DNA from: CAVVDY01 sp963815775
GTDB lineage: Bacteria > Acidobacteriota > Terriglobia > Terriglobales > Acidobacteriaceae
Assembly: GCA_963815775.1 (NCBI GenBank)
Contig: CAWFIB010000017.1
Coordinates: forward strand, 30,272-94,271
Length of the DNA: 64,000 bases
Reading direction: 5' to 3'
The translations under genes and the position numbers were made by a program. Positions within the stretch are counted from its first letter, which is position 1; each line of letters opens with the position of its first letter. Below the pieces are notes generated by a model. That model saw only the letters and a list, made by a program, of their open reading frames with translations, made no database searches and had not been told where the DNA came from. Below, one piece after another: positions 9,135-17,428 of this stretch.

Positions 9135-9551
9135 TTACTTGGCCCGGAGCAGAAGCACCGGCACACTGATGGCGTGCTGCACCCGCGTGGCGGTGGTTCC
9201 CAGAAACAGGTCGGCCAGGAAGCGATGTCCGTGGGTGCTCATAGCCACCAGGTCGCAACCTCTGTGCTTGACCCACTTCACGATCTCCTTTACCGGATCG
9301 CCATAGGCCAGTTCGGCTTCGGCGGGAATTCCTTCGTCGCGAAACTCAGACTGCACCTTCTGCAGGTAGGCTGTGTCCTCGGTGATCTCGGGGCTGATTG
9401 CGTCGGGGCCGTAAGTGCGCGCAGCCCAGCCGTCGGCAACGTGAAGCAGGACGAGGTGGCTTTTCGCCATCATTGCCAGGCGCTTGACGTGCTCAATAAT
9501 TGCCCGGTCGGTGGGAGTGCCGTCGAGCGTGACCAGGATCTTGTCGTACAT
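9135..9551 (-). CDS. Universal stress protein (UspA family)
   Basis: 138-residue single-domain Usp fold, cytoplasmic, usually ATP-binding. It starts MYDKILVTLDGTPTDRAI (beta1 and the first loop Asp), and the nucleotide-binding C-terminal motif appears as MSTHGHRFLADLFLGTTATRV, close to the canonical G-2x-G-9x-G-S/T. The start is ATG 9549-9551 because GGAGGT lies seven bases before it; an upstream extension is less likely. It lies downstream of the Nramp transporter on the same strand, 304 bases away. That gap contains a CACGGAGACACGGAGGACAC stretch of a dispersed repeat and no other gene I can support. Confidence 0.93.
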   Translation of the reverse strand: MYDKILVTLDGTPTDRAIIEHVKRLAMMAKSHLVLLHVADGWAARTYGPDAISPEITEDTAYLQKVQSEFRDEGIPAEAELAYGDPVKEIVKWVKHRGCDLVAMSTHGHRFLADLFLGTTATRVQHAISVPVLLLRAK

Positions 9552-9855
9552 GGTCAGACCTCCTGCCAAGGCAGGGTGAAGCACGCCTTCAGGCGCGCGT
9601 GAAATCAAGAATTGTCCACCACGGAGACACGGAGGACACAGAGTTCGTTAGATCAAATACCTGCGTAGTCACCGTGGTGATCTTCATGCTTATAAGGGGC
9701 CGCCTGCGCTTGTGAAACTCGGGATGAGAAATCAAATCGGGAGCGTTTTCGGCGCGACGGAAGTCGCCCCCTGACGCGGGCCCTTGGCAAAGCATTCCAT
9801 TTCCCTCTCCTGCAAATGCCTTCAACCTTTCTTTTGGATATACCTCAATGTTCTT

Positions 9856-11235
9856 CTACCTCCCCACAATGATGTGCCAGGCGGTCCTTATGGACTCCGG
9901 CAAGCCGTAGATGTCCATCGCCGTAATGAGAATGGCGCTGGTCCAGCCCGCAATGGCAAGGAACCAGCCATTCCTCCATATGCCCATGCGCTTCCGCGAT
10001 CCGGTCAAGTGCAGCAGCGGGAACATGGCAAAAGGAAGCTGCAAGGCGAGCACGACCTGGCTCAGGGTGAGCAGATCAGTGACGCTGCTATCGCCGCGCA
10101 GACCGATGATCAGGACCGCCGGCAGGATGGCAAGAGTTCGCGTGATCAGGCGGCGCACCCAGGGCTTGATGCGCCAACGCATGAAGCCTTCCATGACGAC
10201 CTGGCCGGCAAGGGTCCCGGTGATGGTGCTGCTTTGGCCGCTAGCCAGCAAGGCGACCGCGAATAGCGTGCTCGCCAGCGTGGTGCCCAGCAACGGGGCA
10301 AGGGTGAGATAGGCGACGCGAATCCAGTCGCTGTCGGGGCTGAAGTGGACCACCTGGCCGCCCAGGGTAGTGACGCTTTCCTTGCCGAAGAACACCATTG
10401 CGGCGAGCACCAGGATGGCGGCGTTGACAAAGAATGCCACGGACAAGGCGACCGTCGAGTCGATGGTGTTGAACTGGATGGCCCGCCGCATGGACGACTC
10501 ATCCTTTTGCAACTTGCGGCTCTGCACCAGGGCGGAGTGTAGATAGAGGTTGTGGGGCATGACGGTGGCGCCGATGATGCCGATAGCCACATAGATCATT
10601 CCCACGTGATGGAACTGCGGCACCAGGCCGCCGGCCAACTCAAGGAAGCTGGGCTTGGTCTGGGGCAGGACGAAGATCTCGATGAAGTAGCAGACCGCGA
10701 TCGTCGTGCTCAGCAGCAGGACGACAGCTTCGATGGTACGCATACCCAAGCCTTGCAGCCCCAGCAGCAGCAGAACATCGAGTCCGGTGATAATGACCGC
10801 CCAAAACAGGGGGATGTGAAACAACAGGTTGAGGGCGACGGCGCTGCCCAGGACTTCGGCCAGATCGCAGGCACCGATGGCCAGCTCGCTGAGCAGCCAA
10901 TTGGGCACGCGGGTCCAGCGGGGATACCAGTCGCGGCAGGCTTGCGCTAGGTCCTTGCCGGTGACGACGCCCAGGCGCGCCGAGATGACCTGCATGAAGA
11001 TAGCCATGATGCTGGCGAGGCCGACGACCCAGAGCAGCCCATACTTGAATTGCGCCCCGGCTTGCAGGTCGGTGCCCCAGTTGCCGGGGTCCATGTAGCC
11101 GACGCTGATGAGGACAGCGGGACCGACAAAGGCGCGCCACTGCTCCCAAAAGCCGGCCTGATGGGGCGGCACATGCACGGAGCTGTGCATGCCCTCGAGG
11201 GAGAGCGAGCCGGGAGGGGTGGGGGTGTCGCGCAT
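9856..11235 (-). CDS. mntH: Nramp-family Mn2+/Fe2+ transporter
   Basis: 459-residue proton-coupled divalent metal importer of the inner membrane. The metal-coordinating TM1 motif DPGNW (residues 49-53) and TM6 motif MPHNLYLHS (about 226-234) are both intact, which argues for Mn2+/Fe2+ selectivity. About eleven hydrophobic segments are visible. The start at ATG 11235 has AGGGAAA some eleven bases upstream; an internal Met at about residue 16 is an alternative. A universal stress gene follows on the same strand. I saw no MntR or Fur box or manganese riboswitch upstream. Confidence 0.95.
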   Translation of the reverse strand: MRDTPTPPGSLSLEGMHSSVHVPPHQAGFWEQWRAFVGPAVLISVGYMDPGNWGTDLQAGAQFKYGLLWVVGLASIMAIFMQVISARLGVVTGKDLAQACRDWYPRWTRVPNWLLSELAIGACDLAEVLGSAVALNLLFHIPLFWAVIITGLDVLLLLGLQGLGMRTIEAVVLLLSTTIAVCYFIEIFVLPQTKPSFLELAGGLVPQFHHVGMIYVAIGIIGATVMPHNLYLHSALVQSRKLQKDESSMRRAIQFNTIDSTVALSVAFFVNAAILVLAAMVFFGKESVTTLGGQVVHFSPDSDWIRVAYLTLAPLLGTTLASTLFAVALLASGQSSTITGTLAGQVVMEGFMRWRIKPWVRRLITRTLAILPAVLIIGLRGDSSVTDLLTLSQVVLALQLPFAMFPLLHLTGSRKRMGIWRNGWFLAIAGWTSAILITAMDIYGLPESIRTAWHIIVGR

Positions 11236-11805
11236 TGCCGTGGTGTTTCCCTAGAGAGATTGAACCACGGATCGGCACCGATGAACATCGAGGGGGCGAG
11301 ACGGCAATCCCTTGGAGAAGAGCCGCCGGTTGTGTATTTGCGATCTACGTAAAGTGACGGGGATGCTGGGGGCCGGATTGTATGTGTAAGGCAATCGCAT
11401 AAGAGTAATCACCTCAGCTCCGGTTTAACGTCCTTCCGCTCAGAAACGGTTGGCTAGGGCGGTTAACACGACTAATCTGCTTTGATCAGCACAACCGCTT
11501 CGATCATCACGACTTCAGGGTCATGGCTGCCGGCACATCGACGGTATAGCCGTTATACGTCAAAGTGAGATGACGTTGCCAAACTCCTGGCCGCCCCGTC
11601 ACTCGTGGTCTGAGCAGATTGAGGGTTGTGAGTGTTATGGCGGTGATCGCCAACAAGGGTCGCAGCCAAGTCGGAACCGTAAGAAATGTGATCAGGAACG
11701 CGCAGGGGGGACATCTCCCATTCTATCTTGCGTTGTGTAGTGGTTACGGTAAACCGCCGTTCAGAGTCTTGCCAGCGGGGCTGACAGGCCTTGATCCCTG
11801 CCAGT
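11236..11805. other. Intergenic region, no supported gene
   Basis: 570 bases between divergently placed regulatory neighbours. A CCACGGAT word near 11262 belongs to the dispersed CACGGAT family. On the minus strand about 11518-11730 there is an open stretch of roughly 70 codons with a CPPC motif and a hydrophobic run but no start codon, ending at a TGA near 11518. It could be a gene remnant or chance; I cannot assign it. No promoter or terminator of convincing quality was seen. Confidence 0.4.
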
Positions 11806-12312
11806 TCAGTGCCGCTTCGTGTGCGCTTGAACCTTCTCGATGGCAGAAATACGCGCAGATTTCGTCCGGCGTAGGGCCTTTTTGGGCGCGCTCGACTTCC
11901 GAAGATGTGTTTCGCGAAGCTCAGCCATAAATTCTGCCCTCCGCTTCGGTCCTCCTTCTTCCAGGACCTGAGCCATGCCCCTCAGCTTGGAGGCCGGCAC
12001 ATATTTGTGCCCCCATGCAGTCATCTCCATCAGAAGCGGGAGCAATTCGATGCCCCTTTCTGTAAGGCTGTAAATGGCTTTCTGTTTATGGCTGGCGTCA
12101 TGGGACTTGACGATGATCCCCTGCTTGACCAGCCTTTGCAGGCGATCGGCCAAAATATTCGATGCAATCCCTTCCAAAGACTTGGTGAGGAGCTCGCGAA
12201 AATGCCTTCGGTTCATGAACATGATGTCGCGGATGACGAGCAGACTCCACTGATCGCCAAATATTTCGACCGTCCGGTTCATCACGCACGCTGACCTGTG
12301 ATCCTTGCGCAC
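11806..12312 (-). CDS. HxlR-family winged-helix transcriptional regulator
   Basis: About 168 residues. The HxlR core is clear: EIFGDQWSLLVIRDIMF, HFRELLTKSLEGIASNILADRL (first 20 cited as the recognition-helix region) and a wing YSLTERGIELLPLL. HxlR proteins are dimeric, often redox- or aldehyde-responsive regulators of a divergent oxidoreductase gene. The start is GTG 12310-12312, because AGAGG lies just upstream; the frame stays open further but has no homologous look. The C-terminal 45 residues are Lys/Arg-rich and longer than usual. Two pairs of palindromic sites lie upstream, probably its operators. No divergent oxidoreductase is present. Confidence 0.88.
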   Translation of the reverse strand: MRKDHRSACVMNRTVEIFGDQWSLLVIRDIMFMNRRHFRELLTKSLEGIASNILADRLQRLVKQGIIVKSHDASHKQKAIYSLTERGIELLPLLMEMTAWGHKYVPASKLRGMAQVLEEGGPKRRAEFMAELRETHLRKSSAPKKALRRTKSARISAIEKVQAHTKRH

Positions 12313-12357
12313 TTTGCCTCTACTCCGGTTGGGCGTTGCTTGCCCTGATTGACTATA

Positions 12358-12384
12358 CAACCGGTTGCATCTGATAACCAGTTG
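12358..12384. promoter_or_regulatory. Putative HxlR operator pair A
   Basis: Two CAACNNGTTG-type palindromes: CAACCGGTTG at 12358-12367 and TAACCAGTTG at 12375-12384, their centres 17 bases apart. They lie 46 bases upstream of the proposed GTG of the HxlR gene, a natural position for autoregulation. The same motif pair with the same 17-base spacing recurs at 12494-12520. Assignment to this regulator is inference. Confidence 0.6.
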
Positions 12385-12493
12385 TGCGGCATGTTGTTGT
12401 CGCCCTCCACCCAACGCATTCCAGGCGCCATTCTTCGCTCGAGACAGTCGGATACGTCGCCTTCTCATCCGGCGAGCCGGTTGGTCAATAACG

Positions 12494-12520
12494 CAACTAG
12501 TTGTTATATAGAACTAGTTG
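12494..12520. promoter_or_regulatory. Putative HxlR operator pair B
   Basis: CAACTAGTTG at 12494-12503 and GAACTAGTTG at 12511-12520, again with centres 17 bases apart, so spacing is conserved with pair A. The pair overlaps an AT-rich TTATATAG that could serve as a -10 element. A regulated plus-strand gene would be expected directly downstream, but the next convincing gene begins at 12913. Confidence 0.6.
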
Positions 12521-12912
12521 CATAATGCATCCTCTGCTCTCCTTCGAAGAAGTTCTTCCTTATTCCCATAGAGGTGACGTCGCTAAAGTCCCGTTTCTTG
12601 TAGATGTGTGCCGGCTTTCTGCGAGCAAATCTGCAAACGAATGTGGTTTCAAACGGTGCTTTTGTGTAATCGCATTGCACCGCGAGCATCCATCTCTCTG
12701 ATTTCATTCATGCGGTAACTGAGGCTGAGGTTTTAGGCGAACCATGCGGAAGTTGATGGCAGCTCAAATGCCTTCGTACACGCCGGGCGCGGAACGACGC
12801 ATGCTTCTGCGCTGAGTTGAACATTAACTAATAGGCTGCGCCGAGTTGGTACGACGCGTGAATCGCCGATCATCTCGGCGCCGAGAGTCTGCTCGGACGA
12901 AAAGGAGAAGAT
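12521..12912. other. Intergenic region after operator pair B
   Basis: A possible 58-codon frame starts at ATG 12525 and ends at 12701. It has no motif, no Shine-Dalgarno and an ordinary composition, so I do not call it a gene. The end of the region carries the AAGGAG of the HAF-repeat gene. Nothing else was recognised. Confidence 0.35.
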
Positions 12913-14190
12913 ATGAGCGCAGTAAGAGGGTTGCGGAATTTCCGCATACTGTGGGTTACGACGATTGTTCTGGGCTGCTTCAGCAATGCGGTTGCTCAAG
13001 CGAGCTACAAGATTACCGATTTGGGCACTAACAACAGCAACGACAACTTCAGCATGGCCATGGGCCTCAATAACCAGGGCTGGGCGGAGAACATGGATGG
13101 GTTCGTGAACCCTCCCATAAATAATCTGTTTACGACAGTTGCAAGGGGCCGCGCGGTGATAAACATCAACGGACACAACATCGACCTGGGCACGCTTGGA
13201 AACTCCGACGGCAACAGTTGGATCAACTGGGGCGGGATCAACGACCGCGGGGAAGCCGTCGGTATGTCCGAAACATCGACTCCAGATCCTGATGGCGAGG
13301 ACGTTTGCGGCTTCGGCACACACCTTACATGCGTTCCGTTTCTTTGGCGAGACGGCCACATGAGCGCTCTCCCGACGGTGGGCGGGAATAACGGGCAGGC
13401 CAGCGCCATCAATAACCGCGGAGAAGTCGCAGGATACGCGGAAACGCCAGTCGTTGACTCTGGGTGCCCCCCGTTTAAGACTACCTTGGCGGTGTTGTGG
13501 GAAAAGGGCAATGCCCAGCCGCTTCCTACGGTGGGTAGCGATCCAGACGGGGTCGCGTTCGGCATCAACGATCAAGGCCAAGCCGTAGGCTACTCGGGAA
13601 GCTGCATCGCAGCGACGCACGCCGTAATGTGGAAAAACAACACTGCCTTCGTGCTTCAGGACCTCGGAGGTACACGTTCCAATATCGCCTTCGTCATTAA
13701 CAACCGCGGCCAAATTGCTGGGAAAGTTCGCAGCGCTGATGACACACACTACGTAGCCGCTCTTTGGCAGCCGGACGGCACACTCACAACCCACGAGCCT
13801 CTGCCGGGAGATCTTAACGCCTTCGCCACCGGCATCAACAACCAGGGCCAAGTGGTGGGAAACGACTTTGACTCCGACTTCAACTGGTCCCACGGCTTCA
13901 TTTGGCAGAACGGTGTGATGACCGACATCAACACGCTAATTCCCGGGGATTCCAACCTCTTCGTAATCTCGGCTAGCAATATCAATGAGCGCGGACAAAT
14001 CTCGGGTATGGCATGGGTGCTTACCGGGCCCCATGCGGGCGACATCCACGCCTATCTTGCAACCCCTACAGACCAAGACCTAGGCCCGTCGGTTGCAGAT
14101 GTCGTACCTACGCATCCGAAAATCACTTTGCCCGCGAATGCTGACAAACACATGTTGCACGGATCCGGGCACTGCAAACTCGACCGGTAA
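12913..14190 (+). CDS. HAF-repeat exported protein
   Basis: 425 residues. A signal peptide (about residues 10-29, ending SNAVAQA) is followed by about ten imperfect repeats of the extracellular HAF type. In these, INNRGEVAGYAE-like cores (GINDQGQAVGYS, VINNRGQIAGKV, GINNQGQVVGND) alternate with AVMWKNNTAFVLQDLGG-like strands. Such proteins are predicted secreted beta-rich propeller-like proteins of unknown role, common in Acidobacteriota. The start at ATG 12913 is supported by AAGGAG seven bases upstream. No anchoring domain follows the repeats. A decayed relative lies immediately downstream. Confidence 0.88.
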   Translation: MSAVRGLRNFRILWVTTIVLGCFSNAVAQASYKITDLGTNNSNDNFSMAMGLNNQGWAENMDGFVNPPINNLFTTVARGRAVININGHNIDLGTLGNSDGNSWINWGGINDRGEAVGMSETSTPDPDGEDVCGFGTHLTCVPFLWRDGHMSALPTVGGNNGQASAINNRGEVAGYAETPVVDSGCPPFKTTLAVLWEKGNAQPLPTVGSDPDGVAFGINDQGQAVGYSGSCIAATHAVMWKNNTAFVLQDLGGTRSNIAFVINNRGQIAGKVRSADDTHYVAALWQPDGTLTTHEPLPGDLNAFATGINNQGQVVGNDFDSDFNWSHGFIWQNGVMTDINTLIPGDSNLFVISASNINERGQISGMAWVLTGPHAGDIHAYLATPTDQDLGPSVADVVPTHPKITLPANADKHMLHGSGHCKLDR

Positions 14191-14249
14191 CATGATTCGT
14201 TCCCCCGACTATGTGCCGGTGTTCCCCACTCATTCCTTTTGTTGCTGGA

Positions 14250-14520
14250 ATGAGTGGGGCACCACCCGGCACAGGCTCCGGACAGGGCACCGAAGGCTCA
14301 AGCATCAGCGACCTGGGTGTGGTCACGGGAAACATCATTGATTCGAGCGGCGTGAATCACGGCTTCGTGCGGAGTCGGTTCGGCGCCGTCATCACCTTCG
14401 ACGCTCCGGGGGCGGGCACAGGCGCCGGCCAGGGCACCACCCGACCCAGATCGCAACGATGACCCCGGCAGGGGCTCTCCGCCCCGGGCCCGGCATCGGT
14501 CAAGGGGCCCCTTTTCCACT
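14250..14520 (+). pseudogene. Remnant of a HAF-like repeat protein
   Basis: The plus-strand frame 14250-14462 encodes SGVNHGFVRSRFGAVITFDA followed by PGAGTGAGQGT, the repeat pattern of acidobacterial proteins reading VTGYYIDASGVNHGFVR and TFDAPGAGT. Only about one and a third repeat units survive. There is no signal peptide or plausible start, the frame ends at 14462, and a further PGPGIGQGAPF unit continues in a shifted frame to about 14520. I read it as a degraded fragment of a second repeat protein. Confidence 0.6.
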
Positions 14521-14627
14521 GTCCCGAGCAGTGTCCTGTAACTGACTACTGAGGTCACATCAGGTGCTTCTTGGGTGGCGGAGTACGAATGTAAGTGATT
14601 GGGATTGTTAGGCGTCACATCCGGGCG

Positions 14628-14689
14628 GAGAGTTACTAAACCGTTATACCGTCAAAAGCTGTATCGGAGTTCGAATCCCCTCTTCGCCA
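14628..14689 (+). pseudogene. tRNA-Ser-like 3' remnant
   Basis: The sequence resembles the 3' two-thirds of a tRNA-Ser: an anticodon-arm-like CTAAACCG, a long variable-arm region TTATACCGTCAAAAGCTGTA, a T-loop GGAGTTCGAATCC, then a CTCTTCG-CCA end at 14689. The 5' acceptor and D-arm are absent, and the T-stem and acceptor strand no longer pair fully. It is therefore not a functional tRNA. Such 3' ends are typical scars of integration at tRNA genes, but no integrase is present nearby. Confidence 0.55.
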
Positions 14690-15031
14690 AGTCCCTTCAC
14701 GCTTTCGCCTTCAATGCATGTCTGGCACTTTCACTGCCGAACTCTTGCCGAAAGGATTCAGGACGACCATTGGCCATTAGTCGGCTCCTGGGAATTACGC
14801 AGCAACCCGCATCTGGAACGAGAAACGCGCATCTGTGGACGCATCTGGCGTGGAATAGTCCTATGGGCAAGGCTAAACCACTTGGACGTAGAGTCGGCAA
14901 CGCCTTCGAAGTGCTGCGGTGAGATTAGTCCCCACAAGTCGGCATGCACCTGTGATTCTTAGCAAAACATGTGCATGATGGGCGTTTGTCGGTACGAAGC
15001 CCGAAAACGCGATTAATTCGTACAACCGGCT
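14690..15031. other. Intergenic region, nothing recognised
   Basis: 342 bases between the tRNA-like remnant and the end of the radical SAM gene. I see no conserved reading frame, terminator or repeat in it. Confidence 0.4.
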
Positions 15032-16636
15032 TCAACTGTGCGGGATGACGATGAAGGGCCCCGGCTCCGTATCGCGCTGGTTGTGCAGAAACGCGGGACG
15101 GCGTAGCAGCGGAAATGCCGACGGAGGCTCCCAGACCGGCGACTGTAGATTTGGCATTGGCTTTGCCTGGAACAGCTTCCTGCAATGTCTGGCCGTCCAC
15201 CGAGCCCACCTTCGCGACTTCTTTCTGCGGGCGCTATCGGCGGAAAGTCCGGTTCCCGCATACATCTGCCGGTAGAGTTTCGAAAGCAACACGAAAGCTA
15301 TCCTGGAGCGCAGGCCTGGAGCACAGGCCGACCTTTGCCAGATGGCGCTCCAGTTATAAAACCTGTCCCAAACCTGCTGTGTGCGTTGGGAAATTTCCTC
15401 CGAGCTCATCGAGGGATGGGGGGTAAACATCTTGGGCCGAGTCTCGGCTGGAATCAGCCAGTAGCGGGTAATCGGCACATCTCCGACCAGCGTTGGTTTT
15501 CTTGCCTGGTCTTTCTCCCAGCGCGCAAAATCCACAGTCCCGGGAAACGGCGTCATGGTGAGGAACTGAGCAAAAGTTATGCCCGCCTTGAGTGCCATCT
15601 CGACCGTGGCATCGAAGGTGGCCGGCTTATCGGTGGGCAGACCGAAGATGAACGAACCAAGGACATGGACGCCATGGCGTTTGAAGGTTAGCAACTGCTG
15701 GGCCAGAGCCTCACCAGACTGGTTGAAGTCTTTGAAGACCGCTTTGAGTCCTTCCGGGGTTACGGCTTCGACCCCCACTAACGCACCCTTGATGTTGGCC
15801 TTCCGCATAGCGTCCAGATAATCACCATCTTCGGCCGCCTCCATCGTAATCTGGGTGTAGAACACCATATCTTTTGGCAGTTTTGCCAGCTCTTCCATGA
15901 GCTGGAAGCGCTCGGTGCGGATGGCGGTCAACTGCTCAAGTTTGGCGATATTGTTTTGCTCCCGGGCCAGACGCAAATCGGTCAAGGTAACGGGATAGAA
16001 ATTATCGTCGGCGAGGGCAATAAAGCGGAAGCCGAGACGGCGCAATTCAACGATTTCGTCGATCACGCTGTGATAGTGCCGTTGGCGAGGCTTTTGTCCG
16101 TCGGTGCGCCACACGCTGCAAAAAGAGCAATGCTTGGGGCAGCCGCGAATGGTCTGCACCGAGGCCCACATATACTTGTGGCGGGGCATCAAATCCCATC
16201 GCGCGGCCAGGAACTGGCTACCTTCAATCCGTCCGCCATCATAGATACTGCTCAGCTTGCCGGCGAGGCAATCGGTCACAACCTTACCCCAGGCAATATC
16301 GCCGTCTCCCTTGACCACGGCGTGGGCGCCACCGCGTTGGAAAGCCTCTTCGGGATAGAGGGTAGCGTGGATGCCACCATAGATTACCCAGGCATCGCGT
16401 GCGCGGGCCATGCGGCCGACTTCATATCCACGTAAAGCATTTCCGGTATGAACGCTGATGCCGACGATATCTCCCGGCATAATGCTGTCTGGCGCAATCT
16501 GCTCCAAACACTCATCGACGAGAATGGGATTCCCAGCGGCTTGAGGTGTGGCCGCGGCAAGGACAAACAACCACCGCGGCGTGATGACAGCAGTGCCAAA
16601 GGAATTGTCACTGGGATTTACGAGATGAACGCTCAT
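15032..16636 (-). CDS. B12-binding-domain radical SAM protein
   Basis: 534 residues. The N-terminal part (about 1-150) looks like a cobalamin-binding Rossmann domain, including YGGIHATLYPEEAF. The radical SAM cluster motif is CPKHCSFC (Cys166, Cys170, Cys173), followed by TIM-barrel strands (ALADDNFYP, GALVGVEAVTPEG, GSFIFGLPTD). Members of this class perform radical methylations or ring rearrangements on hopanoid, lipid or natural-product substrates. The substrate here cannot be inferred, as no biosynthetic neighbours are present. The gene stands alone and its C-terminal 90 residues are Arg-rich and less conserved in look. Confidence 0.87.
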   Translation of the reverse strand: MSVHLVNPSDNSFGTAVITPRWLFVLAAATPQAAGNPILVDECLEQIAPDSIMPGDIVGISVHTGNALRGYEVGRMARARDAWVIYGGIHATLYPEEAFQRGGAHAVVKGDGDIAWGKVVTDCLAGKLSSIYDGGRIEGSQFLAARWDLMPRHKYMWASVQTIRGCPKHCSFCSVWRTDGQKPRQRHYHSVIDEIVELRRLGFRFIALADDNFYPVTLTDLRLAREQNNIAKLEQLTAIRTERFQLMEELAKLPKDMVFYTQITMEAAEDGDYLDAMRKANIKGALVGVEAVTPEGLKAVFKDFNQSGEALAQQLLTFKRHGVHVLGSFIFGLPTDKPATFDATVEMALKAGITFAQFLTMTPFPGTVDFARWEKDQARKPTLVGDVPITRYWLIPAETRPKMFTPHPSMSSEEISQRTQQVWDRFYNWSAIWQRSACAPGLRSRIAFVLLSKLYRQMYAGTGLSADSARRKKSRRWARWTARHCRKLFQAKPMPNLQSPVWEPPSAFPLLRRPAFLHNQRDTEPGPFIVIPHS

Positions 16637-16984
16637 TCGATTCGACCCTCTGCAGTGCGAGTGCGGCGGCTTACGAGCGCGTCTTCACGATCGTGCGGAT
16701 CATTTTCTGTGCTGGCTGTGGATGATCGCCGATCACAAGCGTTCCCGCCGGACTCTATAGATATAGATGCCGATTGTGAGGTTTAGAGGTTACCGTCGGA
16801 GTGGGGGATGAACCTGAAACCGGCTTCTGGGAGATCCTTCCTGATACCTCGGCGTAGCGCAGGCGGTTGCATCGGCGAATTCTTGTGCACAGAGTTGGGT
16901 CAACGAGCCGTCGCTCCCGCACTTGAAGGACTTCAGAAGGGTGAAGTTCAGCAGCTAGTTAACCGGCCTTCGCTTCTCAGTGTC
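16637..16984. other. Intergenic region, nothing recognised
   Basis: 348 bases upstream of the radical SAM gene and downstream of the next minus-strand gene. No convincing coding frame, terminator hairpin or repeat was seen. Confidence 0.4.
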
Positions 16985-17347
16985 TCAATGTCTCTGCGGT
17001 GAACCGGCCTTTCCATCCGGACTGGAGCTGTGCTTCTGCTGCTCCTGGAGTTGCATCCGCAGGTCCCGTATCAGCACCATCCATAAACGGACGTTGGTAT
17101 TCAGCAGGATCGACATGTTGGTGTCGTGAATGAAGCTGACCTGGGCTGCCATGTTGTTGACCAGGCTTTCCATCTGGTCCAGGTCGAGTTTCATCTGCTG
17201 CGCCGGATCAGGGCGCGAGGCGGGCGCGGCGCTCGTTGGAGAACTTTGGACTGGCGCCGTCTGCTGCGTCTTTGGATCGGCGTCTTGCGCACAAGCCATC
17301 GCGCACGCCACCAACACCACGACTAGAGACTTCGCTGCCTTGAACAT
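16985..17347 (-). CDS. Small exported or lipoprotein-like hypothetical
   Basis: 120 residues from ATG 17345-17347, preceded by an excellent GGAGGTGAT five bases away. The N-terminus FKAAKSLVVVLVACAMACAQ is a signal sequence, with Cys near the cleavage region that could be lipidated although the lipobox is weak. The rest is Pro/Ser/Thr-rich linker (about 25-50) then an amphipathic helical stretch (QQMKLDLDQMESLVNNMAAQ) that may form a coiled coil. It is divergent from the MBL-fold gene. No known family was recognised. Confidence 0.8.
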   Translation of the reverse strand: MFKAAKSLVVVLVACAMACAQDADPKTQQTAPVQSSPTSAAPASRPDPAQQMKLDLDQMESLVNNMAAQVSFIHDTNMSILLNTNVRLWMVLIRDLRMQLQEQQKHSSSPDGKAGSPQRH

Positions 17348-17428
17348 AATCACCTCCGGTAAGGACCGCCGTTGGGCCGTCCGCTTCAGTATGATGGAAA
17401 ATTTGCTGACCAAACACAGGAGTTGACC

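Noticed and set aside
12525..12701. 58-codon frame directly after operator pair B
   Set aside because: No ribosome site, no motif and unremarkable composition; I leave it as intergenic.
12733..13893. Long minus-strand open frame of 386 codons
   Set aside because: It lies opposite the HAF-repeat gene; its translation has no motif or plausible start and mirrors the repeat codons of the real gene.
14628..14689. Functional tRNA-Ser
   Set aside because: The 5' acceptor and D-arm are missing and the T-stem has mismatches, so it cannot fold as a tRNA.
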